Shown here one piece after another: positions 1 through 10,253 of a stretch of DNA of 64,000 nt. This DNA comes from Macrothele yani. Lineage: Eukaryota > Arthropoda > Arachnida > Araneae > Macrothelidae. Made by a program: the position numbers and the translations under genes. The stretch is from assembly GCA_039090855.1 (NCBI GenBank), contig CM077013.1:142311240-142375239 (forward strand), read 5' to 3'. Positions within the stretch are counted from its first letter, which is position 1. Every line of letters begins with the position of its first letter. The notes beneath the pieces are model-generated. The model had not been told where the DNA came from and searched no databases. It saw only the letters and a program-made list of their open reading frames with translations.

Positions 1-565
1 TCCATATTCATAACGTTTATTTATCAACTCAAGTTAATAGCATTACGCTTTTACTTAGGCACTAAATATAAATTCATAGGCCCTAGGCCTTTTCAATAGT
101 TTTTATTCTACCGATGTCATAATCATAAAGTTTACATACCATGTCAGGTTAAGAGTATTGTTCTTTTACTTAGGCACTAAATATCAATTCATAGGCCCTA
201 GGCCTTTTCAATAGTTTTTATTCTACCGATGTCATAATCATAAAGTTTACATACCATGTCAGGTTAAGAGTATTGTTCTTTTACTTAGGCACTAAATATC
301 AATTCAGAGGCCATAGGCCTAAGCCTTTTTAGTAGCTTTTATTCTACGGATGCCATATTCATAACGTTTGCATATCAACTTAACTTAATAACGTTCCGCT
401 CTTACTTAAGCACTAAATATTGTTTCATTGGCCCTTGGCTTACGCCTTTTCAACAGTTTTTGTTCTAACGATGTCATATTCATAACGTTTGTGTATGAAC
501 TGAAGTTAATCATGCATATTGCACTTTTACTTAGGCACTAGTTATTAATTCATTGGCCCTAGGCC
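1..565 (+). repeat. AGGCCT-centred satellite, direct block
   Basis: About five tandem units of 115-125 bp. The anchor motif (ATAGGCCCTAGGCCT and variants) recurs at 76, 191, 306, 427 and 552. Each unit also carries a conserved CTTTTACTTAGGCACTAAAT block and a TTATTCTACCGATGTCAT block. The two units between about 90 and 320 are near-identical, so at least one duplication is recent. The other units have drifted. No coding potential is seen. The window starts inside the array, so its left limit is unknown. Confidence 0.9.
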
Positions 566-1290
566 TAGTAATTAATATTGAATGACTAAGTAACAGCGCA
601 ATGCTATTAACTTGATTTTTTTGTAAACTTTGCGAGCATCACATAGGCGAAGAAAAAAGTGTTAAAAAGGCCTAGGGCCTTTGAATAATATTGCGTGCCT
701 AAGTAAAAGCGGAATATTATTAACTTGAGTTGATACGTAATTGTTATGAATGTGACGTGGTTAAAATAAAAAATGTTTAAAACGCCTAGGCCTAGGGCCT
801 GTGAAATAATATTCAGTGCTTAAGTAAATGTAGATTATTAACGTCACTTTATACGTAATAGTTGTGAATATAATATTAGTTCAATAAAAATTATTAAAAA
901 GGCTTAGGCCTAGGGCCTGTGAGAAAATTTCTAGTGAAAAGTAAAGGCGGGATATTATTAACTTGGGTTGATTTGATACTTAATTGTTATGAATGTGACA
1001 TCGATAGAACAAAAACTGTTAAAAAGCCCTAGGGCCTGTGAAATAATATTTAGTGCTTAAGTAAAAGCGCAATATTATTAACTTGATTTGATGTGTAAAC
1101 GTTGTGAATATGGCACTGGTAGAATATTAAAAAAAAAAAAAAAGGCCTAGGGCCTATGACTTGAATGCCTAAGTAAAAGCGCAATGCTTTTGTCTTGATT
1201 TGATACGTAAACGTTAGAAATACGAAGTTGGCAAATAAAACGCTGTTAAAAAAGGCCGAGGTGTAGGACCTATGAATTAATTAAATAAAA
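566..1290 (-). repeat. AGGCCT-centred satellite, inverted block
   Basis: The same repeat as at 1-565 but reverse-complemented. GGCCTAGGGCCT-type anchors lie at about 669, 784, 903, 1026, 1143 and 1251 (the last degenerate). Units read 'aaaggcctagggcctatga..cctaagtaaaagcgcaat..ttaacttga'. Spacing stays at 110-122 bp. The polarity switch falls at about 555-575, right after a palindromic CCTAGG core. The units are more diverged than the direct block, and runs of A differ between copies. Confidence 0.88.
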
Positions 1291-3585
1291 GAAAAATATT
1301 ACAAATTTGACATGTTATGTAAATATTTTGTGCCTAACTAAAAGTGCAGCGTTATTAAAAATTCCCACCCTATTGTCCTTTCCTGAACACAGCAATTTTC
1401 GCTTGGCTTACATAGAACGTTTTCTCGAAATTTGTTTGGAGTTTTCAAATCTCAATATAGGCCAAGAAACGGCAGATCGTGGAACGCAAGAACGGTATGC
1501 TCTTATACTGTTTCCTTTCTGATTCCCCCACCCACTCAAACATTCCATAAATAAGCAGTGGGGTTTGTGAATGGGGGTCTGGTGGAGGCCGAACTGCTTC
1601 CCCTACCGCCTGTTCAAGTAACCGACACTTCCGAGTTTCCCCGATTGTCAATTTATTGTGTCTGTGTTGTTAACGATGGGAGAGGTCTTCCACCCCAGCC
1701 AGGGCTGTTCTAACAGCCCTGTCTTCCACCCCTTCCCCCAGTCCGAGTTGTATCCCAAGTGGGCAGAAACATTGATTCAGCAACTTCTCGTAACAAATTT
1801 ATTTGCAGAAGCGCACTAACTTCTGGAACTTTTTTTAGATGGCAATTTTGTTTGATAAACTGCTGAGAAAACAAAAATAGATTCTGAGCAATAATTCTAC
1901 TGGTTTTCGCTCAAAAGTCTAGGGACTACTTTTCGTAGCGGAGGTAGCTGTTTCGCACGGTACATTGTGGTACGATACACTCTTCAGGGTGACTCGGAGT
2001 ATACAAAGTCGTAACCAACCCCGTTTGTTAAGATTCCTGAAAGACGGAAACCGATAAGATAAATCACTGTTTCTCTATGCTGCTTCGCAGGGAAGGGAGA
2101 GATTTAGGACAAAAGGACCTGCCCCCTAAACTAACTGGGAGAGGAATGCACAAATTGTTGACAAAAGTGACCAGTATTTGCGCCCTCTAACCCCCCCCTC
2201 CCATCCCGTAAGGTCCTAAACTTACCGAAGTTACTATGTAGTGGCCAGTAATCTAATTTCAGTACCTTCAGTCAATACGTCACACTGAGGCGGCCGCCGC
2301 AGATTACTCACCCTTGCAGATTGCTTTCGGAAAGTTTCAAAAATTTATACTATTCCCCCCACCCCTATCTGGCTACGCCACTGACTTGAGTAATGATTCC
2401 TGGTACGTTGAAAAGCGTATCATAATCAATGCATTGTATGATTTTACTAACATGTTAATTTTTAAATTCAGCAGACCGGGCAACTAGATTATTCCCAGGC
2501 CAATAATTTGCATGGCTAGGGCATGGTATTTTTCAAGCCCTGATTTACATTTATTCAATACGACTATATTAGTTACATTTATTCAATATGAATCAAGTAA
2601 TAATTACACTGAACATTTGTAATCATGTGAAATGAGAGCGTTTCTTAAAAAAGAAACTGCATATTTTCAGGATGTGACTGAACATTTGTTCCTTTATTAA
2701 AAAATTGCGATTTAAATAATTAGTAATTAAAATTTCATAAAATATACTGAGCAATAAAAATAGCAAATCAGAATTCACAACGCTTTAAAAAAAAATTCAG
2801 TTTTCTTTCAAAGGTATTTTTACCTCGTCAGTTCACCGCTAAAGCCCCTTTTTAATTAGAACTACATCACTGACCGGGGCGGGCCGACAGCGACACCTTT
2901 TTCTTGCGCTACTAAAATAAAACATGAGCACGATGTATAACAGCTTTGCGTAGCACTAACATAAAATATTCAGTAATTTATTTTATGGTCGTTAAGAACT
3001 GTATCTAGAGTTGTAAGAACTCTCCCCCCCCCCCGCCGAAATGGAAAATTTTGTTTACGTCACACACGGAAATACAAATCTGCCGTAACTATCAATAGAC
3101 ACATTTTCAGAAAACGACTCCTTAGTCACGTAAAGTATTACTAATAATAGCTCCACGTAACTCTTAAATCACTGAAATCCTGTCGCGTTATGAATACACA
3201 GATAACGAAAGCAAACGTTAACAGAATTTGGTATTGCACAACCAATGACGCACGTTGAATCGTAACATCATCGTATTGCCCATGATATAACTCAATATGC
3301 GGCAGGTCAATCACGTAATATGTGAGATGTCACAGCATACCCTGGATGAGCCTGACTTGCAGCTTATCAACGCTTCGTGCGATTATTCCCATTAAGCCCT
3401 ATTCCGGTAGGCCTCCATGGAGCAAAAGCCGCATTCACGAGAAATTTAAAATTATTCTCAACTTTACACACACATGTAGTAAAGCGAAGTGCACATTGAA
3501 TCGGCTATAAATCAACCCGCACCCCTTTTCCAGTCTATATGAAAATTGTAAGCGCTTGGGACTTATCCCCACGCCCACCTGAGCA
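1291..3585. other. Non-coding stretch, no recognised gene
   Basis: I see only short, unconvincing reading frames, a C-rich run near 3025 and AT-rich sequence. A lone hAT-like end (ATCTGGCTACGCCACTG) sits at 2367-2383; its partner end was not found. The flank 2384-2455 resembles 8254-8325 downstream of the 147-bp array. The stretch 2466-2555 resembles 41293-41390. These are shared interspersed repeats, not genes. Confidence 0.6.
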
Positions 3586-3589
3586 GAAA

Positions 3590-3616
3590 CACACACACAC
3601 ACACACACACACACAC
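3590..3616. repeat. (CA)n microsatellite
   Basis: Uninterrupted CA dinucleotides about 30 bp upstream of the Tc1 end at 3646. Confidence 0.9.
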
Positions 3617-3645
3617 CATTAATTTTGTTTTCATACATGTATATA

Positions 3646-4533
3646 GGGGTTGTCCAAAATAATGGAAACACCTTGAAACAATAGGTGTTACACGCCTAAT
3701 ATGGTGTGGGAGCACCCTTGGCATTTAAAACTGTTTGAATCCTCCTTGGAATGGACGCATACAAGTCCAAGATGGTGGTAAGTGGTATGTTGTACCAAAC
3801 TGCTCCAATTTCTTGAAAGACGCCAAAGGAGGATAACGGGATCGCACTCTGTTTTCCAACACACACCACAGGGACTCAATGAAGTTTAAGTCCGGTGATT
3901 GTGCAGGCCAGGGAAGGTGTGCAACTCCATCCTCACATTCCTCAAACCGTGATTGAACAGTTAGACTTCTGTGAATCGGGGCATTATCATCTTGAAAAGT
4001 TCAATCCCCTGACGGAAACAATTTCTGCGCCATTGAATGCACATGGTCAGCCAAAAGGGCGACATAGTCATCCGTACGTGTAAGTTGATAATGGGACCTG
4101 CTGAAAACCACGAGATCATGACATAAACCATTACGCAACCGTCCACATGCTTCACTGTAGGAAGGAGACAGTCTGGGTTGTATGCTTCCGCGGGAGTTCT
4201 TCACACGTAAACCCGTCCTGTGGTGGGGTATAGTGAGGAACTTGATTCATCGGAACACAAGACATGTTTCCATTGATCCGCACTCAACGTTTTATGTTCC
4301 TGGCACCACTGTTGTCTCCGTTTCATATTCACCTGTGACACCAGGGGTTTTGCAATCGCAGCTCTGCCGTAAACATTGTGCTTATGCAATTCCCTTCGCA
4401 CGTTATGGGTCGACACTAGGTTTTGGAGATGTGCATTAATCTCAGCAGTCACTTTCGTCGCCGTGGTCTTCCTCCTTGCGGTCACAATCCTCTTTAATGT
4501 CCTCCTGTCTCTCGCAGCGGGCGCTCGATCATA
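3646..4533 (-). pseudogene. Tc1-like transposase remnant, 5' part missing (family A)
   Basis: A cut-and-paste Tc1/mariner transposase remnant read on the minus strand. The 3' end of the element is intact: a terminal repeat GGGTTGTCCAAAATAATGG starts after TATA at 3642-3645. Protein pieces across frames include TLKRIVTARRKTTATKV (second HTH region), GRAAIAKPLVSQVNMKRRQQ, a degraded first catalytic block (CSDESS) and, in another frame, a LADHVHSMAQKLFPSGD block. Frameshifts and stops break it. The N-terminal DNA-binding half is absent: at about 4533 the sequence passes directly into a LINE reverse transcriptase, giving a chimeric 222-codon frame (4201-4869). Related copies lie at 9512-10253 (minus) and 21430-22245 (plus). 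Confidence 0.85.
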
Positions 4534-5494
4534 GGCTTTTTCAATATCGAAAAAAAAAACAGAAACCAGGTGCTGCCTACGCACGAACGCCTCGCGCACA
4601 GATGTCTCAAGGTGCAGGAGATGATCGTGAGGTGAACGATGACGGCGAAAGCCGCTTTGTGATGGTGCAAGAACTTGATGATATTCTAAAAAATGAACTA
4701 ACCGGGAATTAACCATGCATTCAAGAACTTTACACAGACAGCTAGAGAGAGCAATTGGACGATAACTAGAGGGAGACTTGTGATCCTTGCCAGGTTTGGG
4801 AAAAGGCAGAACAAAAGCTTTTCGCCACGATTCCGGGAAACTGTGCTCCGACCAAATACGATTGTACAAGATTAAGAGATTCCGAGAGACGACTGCGAGA
4901 GATGACGGAGCATGTCATAGTGGATGCCATCAGGACCGACAGATGAAGCGCCGGACCGATGCAGAGCCACCCGTAGTTCAAACATGCTGAATGGGGAGTT
5001 ATACTCGGTGTTACGAAAAGGCGCAAAGGAGACTTTCTGGCGTTCCGCAGTGGATTTAATCCTCAGGAAGGATACGCCAGGTCACTCGACACGGAGGCAA
5101 ACGCCCCCCCCCCCCCAAACAATCAGCAATCTCCCAGACTTCAGCATATGTGCAGCCGTTACTCTCGAGAATGGAGATCTGGTGAGAGCTGTAGTTACCC
5201 CGGATCTTACGAATCTTGTCCCACACACTTTTCGAACTGGCACGTGAAGCGAGAGATGAAACATACTGGATCCAAGACTCCCTCTTGCTACGTCGACGCA
5301 CCAACCGAGCATAGGATTTTGCTCGTTTGAATGTAACGAGATTAGCATCGGTCGGATAACGCCGAAACGTAGACCAGGCCTTATGTTGAGCTCTCCTAGC
5401 CGCTGCGCATTCAGGGGTCCACCAAGGCTTCGGACTTCTGGAGAGTGTCGTCGATGTTTTTTGTATAGAAAGATCAGCTGCCTGAAGAAAACAA
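4534..5494 (-). pseudogene. Jockey-like non-LTR reverse transcriptase fragment
   Basis: Minus-strand LINE fragment. Upstream linker motifs: SKSVWDKIRKIRGNYSSH and, nearer 5430, a frame reading TLSRSPKPWWTPE. Then the reverse transcriptase fingers: SFPESWRKAFVLPFPKPGKD, SYRPIALSSCLCKVLE, QSGFRRHRSPHDHLL and VSVFFFDIEKAYDRA, which carries the first catalytic aspartate region. Such motifs are typical of Jockey/I-group elements of arthropods (family knowledge). Several frameshifts break the linker. The RT stops just after the DIEKAYD motif, where Tc1 sequence begins, so the palm FADD box and the 3' end are missing. An Asn-Pro-rich endonuclease domain is not seen upstream. Not functional. Confidence 0.82.
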
Positions 5495-5570
5495 GTCCGT
5501 GTAAGGTGATAATGGTACCTGCTGCAAACCGCGAGATCCCATTACGGAACCGATCCCATGCTTCATCAGG
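5495..5570 (-). mobile_element. Small second Tc1 (family A) fragment
   Basis: This stretch aligns by eye with 4075-4155 of the neighbouring Tc1 copy. Shared blocks: gtgtaag(g/t)tgataatgg, acctgctgcaaaccgcgagatc, ccattacggaaccg, and catgcttca. The peptide ISRFAAGTIITLHG mirrors ISWFSAGPIINLHV of the larger copy. The LINE fragment is therefore sandwiched between two Tc1 fragments in the same orientation. Confidence 0.7.
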
Positions 5571-6560
5571 GTTCTTACCTTTTCCTGTGGAAAAGAAATA
5601 AGGTCTTTCTAAGGACATACACTCTAATTGATATTTTGCGTCATTGGTCATTTATCAGGCATTTGCCCCAAGCGCTAGGGGCCATTTACCAGGCATTTTG
5701 CCCCAAATATAAACTACTTTGCCTGCAAAAAACAAAATTAAATACACGCGAAAAAAAATAATAAAAATAAGGACAAGCAGGAGAAACAGTAACAATGAAA
5801 GCAAGGTGAGAGCAGTAGACACTCTACCAGGGACAAAGCTAACCTGATTACACTGTCAAGGTTGTGAAACTGATTCACCGACATGAAATCTTTTGTTTAT
5901 CAGTATTTCTCCGCGCACTTAATGGGATGCCTTGTGTCGTGGACCCTTCCCCCTTAAAGATGACTGAAGGCGAGACAAAAGGAAACTTTCCGCGTTCCAT
6001 CACGATGTCCCTCTCCACTCCTTCCTAACCTTGCCGAATACCAGCCAAACGATTTCAAAATGAGTATTTTAAAACAACAACCACGAAAAAAGGAGTAAGC
6101 TCAATACGATGACTGCCAAGATATCTCCGCGCCTCTAGCTAACAAATCTTCTCACCCAGTCGCAGTAAATAACCGTGTTAACCGTATGGCTTCTATAAAG
6201 CAAAACAGAAGTCACAATGACTCCCGCCAATATGTGAATCTTTATATTTTTTGAAACGCGACCGAAACTGCGATTTTCATTGACGTACGTACTATGACAT
6301 TTAGAACATTTATATATCCATGTGCATTCTTAGGTCTCAGTTCAGTATTTGCCATTTTCTTGTAGGGCTTCCGTCCACAGTGAGTAGAGTTTAGATCCCA
6401 GCCACCTACAGCGAGTTCGCCTTTTGGGCAGGACACAGAAACAGAAGGAATGAGAGCAAGTCTAGCAACTTTGACAGAACAGTTTGTAGTGAAATTAGAA
6501 TACAGATGGCGCCACCGTACAAGTACGGGGGGGGCATAGGAAAAGATACCCATTTAACCA
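5571..6560. other. Non-coding stretch
   Basis: No gene recognised. A short imperfect direct repeat at about 5648-5705 (CATTTA-C/T-CAGGCATTT-TGCCCCAA twice) is the only structure. A 103-codon minus-strand frame (6242-6553) resembles nothing I know and lacks coding-like features. Confidence 0.55.
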
Positions 6561-6564
6561 GTGG

Positions 6565-6724
6565 GTCCAGCCTGGGGGCCGTCACTTAACGTGCTCGTCC
6601 GATGCACAGCGGATATTCAGCGATTGTTAGCAAATCACACCATCTCTGAAAGATCAGCCCTGGTTCGAACCTGAGGACCTTGCATCGATAGTCTGAACTG
6701 CTAACCACTAAGCCATCCGCGGCT
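6565..6724 (-). repeat. SINE1 copy (tRNA-derived SINE, 5' half)
   Basis: On the minus strand it starts with a tRNA-like head (GCGGATGGCTTAGTGGTTAG, A-box region) followed by a B box GGTTCGAACC. The SINE1 body follows (CGCTGTGCATCGGACGAGC, matching the GCCGTGCGTCGGATGGGCACG block of other copies). It is 3' truncated relative to the 15608-15890 copy. The head resembles a tRNA promoter but is not a functional tRNA gene. Confidence 0.8.
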
Positions 6725-6727
6725 TTA

Positions 6728-7489
6728 GGTCTCAGTTCAAGCTCGAACACGGCTTTTTAACTGGAATTATATTATTCAGTGGAAGTACAGACTCCGTAAC
6801 TTAACTCCGTAGTCAGGTTAGCCTTGCCCCGAGTATAGAAAGATCAGACCACGAGACAACTGACACGTAAATTGTGAAGTCAAATAGACCCCCCCCCCTG
6901 ACTATTGCTTTGACACACTAACCCCTGAAAAGACACAACACAGATGTTGATCAGGGCTCTAGAAACAAGGGCTGCCTCATACGGCAGGGCAGATTTCAGT
7001 TGTCCCCGGCAGTTGCGGCTGGTGACGTAGTTGGGATGCATCGCTGAGTGTGTGTTAGGAATCGCGTTTGCTTTGCTCTGTGCGGGGAACTCTGATGATA
7101 AATACAATACAACTATTAACTGCCGAATATGAAACAAAATGGTGAAATGATTTAAAGAAACAAAAGGAGTTAAGCAGAATATATCATTGATTGTTTCCTC
7201 TTTTATATATATATGTGTGTATTACTTCAATCAAACGCGAAAATGCTTTTTTGTTAATAACAAAACCTCGGCTACTGTAATTTTTGTGAAATGTTTCGGA
7301 TATTCAGGTGTCCATTTAATTAGACTTTTTACCCTGTACAAGAGAAGTTACTTGAGTTTTTGTAAGTATGTTTCGAAAGCATTTGGCATTTTTTTTTTCC
7401 AGATTTTGATTTTTCGTATTTTTTTTTTTTACCTTAATTTTTCAGTTTTTTACGCTTTCCAACCGTAGGTTGAAGAAGCGTATATGCTC
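6728..7489. other. Non-coding stretch with T-rich runs
   Basis: No gene recognised. There are poly-C at about 6890, AT-rich and T-rich runs from 7190, and short frames only. Confidence 0.5.
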
Positions 7490-8340
7490 CAGCTTTTTCC
7501 GTCCGTCTGTCGGCACGATAACTCACGTAAAAATGGTTCGATTTCGATGAAATTTTAGTATGTGGTAGGGGACCACCAGGGGACGAACCCTATTGAAAAT
7601 TGGGTGAAGTGGGGTCAAAGGTCACGCCATAAGAGCGGGATCCATTTAATTGCCCTTATGCGTCATAACTTGCGTAAAACTGGTTCGATTTCAATGAAAT
7701 TTAAGTATGTGGTAAGGATCCACCTGGGAACGAACCCTCTTGAAAAAGGGCGGAACGGGGTCAAAGGTCAGGACATAGGAGCGGGATCCATTTCATTGCC
7801 TTTATGCGTCATAACATGCGTATTAATATGGTTCGATTTCGATGAAATTTTAGTATGTTGTAGGGAGCCACTGGGGACGAACCCTATTGAAAATGGGCAA
7901 AATGGGGTCAAAGATCAGGACACTGGAGTGAGATCCATTCCATTGCCCTTGTGCATCATAACTTACCTAAAAAGCTTTCGATTGCGACAAAACGTTATCA
8001 TGTTGTTCCGGAGGTATTTATAGTGAACCGGTACTGTTGAATATCAACGAAATGGGGTCAAAGGTCATTGCACAAAAGCAAGATTTATTCCACAGCCATT
8101 ATTCTCATAACTTGCGTAAAACTGCTTCTATTGCGACAAAACTTTAGTATGTTATTCTTGAGGTATACTGAACCAGTTCTGTTGAATATCATCGAAATGG
8201 GGTCACAGGTCAGAACACAGGAGCGAGATTTATTCCACAGCCATTATCCTCATAACTTGAGTAACAATTTCTGGTATGTTGGAAAGCGTATCATAATCAC
8301 AATGCATTGCATGATTTTACTAACTTGTTTGATTTGTTTC
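7490..8340 (+). repeat. ~147-bp tandem array with a DR1-like motif in each unit
   Basis: About five and a half units. The core GGGTCAAAGGTCA recurs at 7612-7624, 7758-7770, 7905-7917 (GATCA variant), 8055-8067 and 8200-8212 (one A to C change), spaced 145-150 bp. Every unit also has CATAACTTGCGTAAAA, TTCGATTTCGATGAAATTTTAG and GACGAACCC-T-TTGAAAA blocks. Units 4-5 are more diverged from 1-3. Open frames through it (7562-8023 and 8068-8583) arise because the unit length is often a multiple of three; they are not credible genes. The downstream edge continues into a sequence also present at 2384-2455. Confidence 0.88.
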
Positions 8341-8716
8341 AATAAAAGCCGGCGCAAAGGATTTCATCTTCTGGCTTTGCTAGAAAAGTTCTTTAATATA
8401 TCCTTTTTTTTTTTTTTTTTTGTTTTTTTTTCTGTTTTCAGAAAGTCTAGCTCTTTTTCCGTTATTGACAATTTGTCATTTATTTACTTATTTATTTATT
8501 ATTATTTTTTAACATGTCACATTTCACGCAGGACATTCTTTACCGGGCCACATTTTCTGCAAAAGACCTTTTTTGGGGACTAAGATTTTTAAGTTTATCA
8601 AAAGCATCATGCAGTATTTTCATTTGTCTTTCACCTTCTGCAGTGACATTTTCGACGTTTTATTTCGGTAAATTGACTGTTGGTATAGCCGACGATTTCA
8701 ATAACTTTTCCATTGG
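8341..8716. other. T-rich non-coding stretch
   Basis: Poly-T tracts and TTTA repeats. It lies just downstream of the THAP frame on the opposite strand and might include its intron or 3' flank. Nothing firm is seen. Confidence 0.5.
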
Positions 8717-9004
8717 TTAACCAAGCAGGCGATTCATCATATCGTCTTCGTACTTACTATTTAAAAAGTGCTCACTGCAAATCCTGGCATTTTTCAAATT
8801 AAAATAACCTGCTCTGCAACACCTGTTAACCCAGTCTTTTGTAACTACTGGATCGTTTCGAGGGAAACAGTGAACAATTATCTTTCGCCCTTTCGTATTC
8901 CTGCAGGTATTTTGGCTCGTAGCAACAGCGCAGGAAGCCATTGTACGAAAACGATGTACTAAAGAAATTAAATTAAAAAAATTCGATGTCAGAAATACAA
9001 CCAA
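8717..9004 (-). CDS. THAP-type zinc-finger exon or fragment
   Basis: A 95-codon minus-strand frame whose residues 22-95 match the THAP DNA-binding domain layout. An MASC start leads to HCFPRNDPVVTKDWVNRC, then ARICSEHF (the C-x2-H zinc ligands), then YEDDMMNRLLG. THAP proteins are sequence-specific DNA binders found both in host genes and in P-element-like transposases (family knowledge). The most likely start is the Met at residue 22 (codon near 8941), which places the domain at the N-terminus as usual. Oddities: the second Cys of the first zinc pair, expected about four residues after C25, is Ser30; the nearest alternative is C34. The frame also ends right before the conserved AVP box. A GT follows the last codons, so this could be a first exon; equally it could be a broken THAP-transposon piece. 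No second exon was found. Confidence 0.7.
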   Translation of the reverse strand: MVVFLTSNFFNLISLVHRFRTMASCAVATSQNTCRNTKGRKIIVHCFPRNDPVVTKDWVNRCCRAGYFNLKNARICSEHFLNSKYEDDMMNRLLG

Positions 9005-9511
9005 ATAAACAGCAGATAACTAATGCGAATGCAACAAACGTGATTTAACAGCATCCACCGAGCGCTATACATCGCGTACTGACAAGTGATATGCATCCCC
9101 GTGACGTCAAGGCGAGGACCACTTCAACGACCAGAAACACAAAGTGATGATCCAGCGCTTGTTACTAAGCCCTGGATGTTGACCACACTGGTAAGGTCAC
9201 ACAAGGTAAGTCATGCAGGCAACAATGGAAAGTGTGTGTGTGTGGGGGGGGGGGGGGTAAGGGAGATCATTTCTAAGAAAATTCCAGGGGAATCTCTTCC
9301 TTCAATGGGCTAGAAGAAAGCTCCCCTGGTGAACAGTTAGCATATTTACAGACACAAACAAAAACAGAGGCAGGGTTGCGATGATCATTACTGCAGCTCA
9401 AAAAAAAAAGACCAGGGGAAACTAAGCACTTGTTTTAAAAAAATAAGGACTTTTAAAGGCCTTAGAAATGGAAATCGGAAATAAGGAGTTCTTAAGGACT
9501 TCTAAGGACCG
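9005..9511. other. Non-coding stretch
   Basis: No gene recognised. A poly-G run at about 9245-9257 is the only notable feature. Confidence 0.5.
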
Positions 9512-10253
9512 TACGAACTTTATTCATTGTAGGAAGGAGACAGTCTGGTTTTGTAGGCTTCTGCGGGGGTTCTCCACACATAAACCCGTCCTGTGGTGGG
9601 GAATAGTGAGAAACTTCATTCATCGGAAAACAAGACCATTGATCCGCACTCCACGTTTTATGTTCGTGGCACCACTGTAGTCTCCGTTTCATATTCACCT
9701 GTGACACCAGGGGTTTTGCAATCGCAGCTCTGCCGTAAATATTGTGCTTATGCAATTCCCTTTGCACGGTATGGGTCGACACCGGGTTTTGGAGATGTAC
9801 ATGCTCAGCAGTCACTTTCGTCCCCGTGGTCTTCCTCCTTGCAGGCACAATCCTCTTTAATGTCCACCTGCCTCTCGCAGTGAGTTTGGTTTTCCTTCCG
9901 CAGTTGTGTGTCGCAGATGATGATGTGCCTTGAACATTGTATGTTGTCATGACCTTCGACACGGTACCTCTCGATACCCCCTATACCTGTGGCCCCTATG
10001 GTTACCGACGCACCAACCAGACGGGCTCCTACAATCTGCCCTCTTTGTAACTCCGAGAGGTCACTCATTGTGCCTTCACCTGGAACGAAATTATGCAAAC
10101 ACCGATTTACAATGCAATCTCACAGACCCTTGAGACTATAAGCAACACGTTTTTTACAAAAAAAATTGTAGCTACATGTTCGTTTTACTCGAAAATCAGC
10201 ACATACCAAAGTCACTGTTTTCAGCGAGATGTTTCCATTATTTTGCACAACCC
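9512..10253 (-). pseudogene. Tc1-like transposase remnant, 5' half (family A)
   Basis: Minus-strand Tc1 copy. Its 5' end is marked by a terminal repeat at 10230-10253 that, reverse-complemented, reads GGGTTGTGCAAAATAATGG, matching the end at 3647 of the first copy. Protein pieces: MSDLSELQRGQIVGARLVGA (first helix-turn-helix), TLKRIVPARRKTTGTKV, GRAAIAKPLVSQVNMKRRLQ, WSADQW, and a spoiled DES catalytic block. Frameshifts occur near 9940. The 3' third, with the remaining catalytic residues and terminal repeat, is missing left of about 9515. It complements the 3646-4533 copy, which has the 3' end and lacks the 5' end. Confidence 0.85.

Noticed and set aside
1..1290. CRISPR-like array because of regularly spaced palindromic repeats.
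   Set aside because: The whole 115-125 bp unit is repeated, not only a short repeat with unique spacers, and the genome is eukaryotic.
5082..5651. 189-codon minus-strand frame as a gene.
   Set aside because: It is a mixture of frames of the LINE linker, a small Tc1 fragment and a poly-G tract; the LINE motifs lie in other frames.
7562..8583. Two long plus-strand frames (153 and 171 codons) that could look like a repetitive protein.
   Set aside because: They run through the 147-bp tandem array and T-rich sequence. The periodic peptide (TNPIE, GVK) is a by-product of unit length near a multiple of three, and units 4-5 break the pattern.
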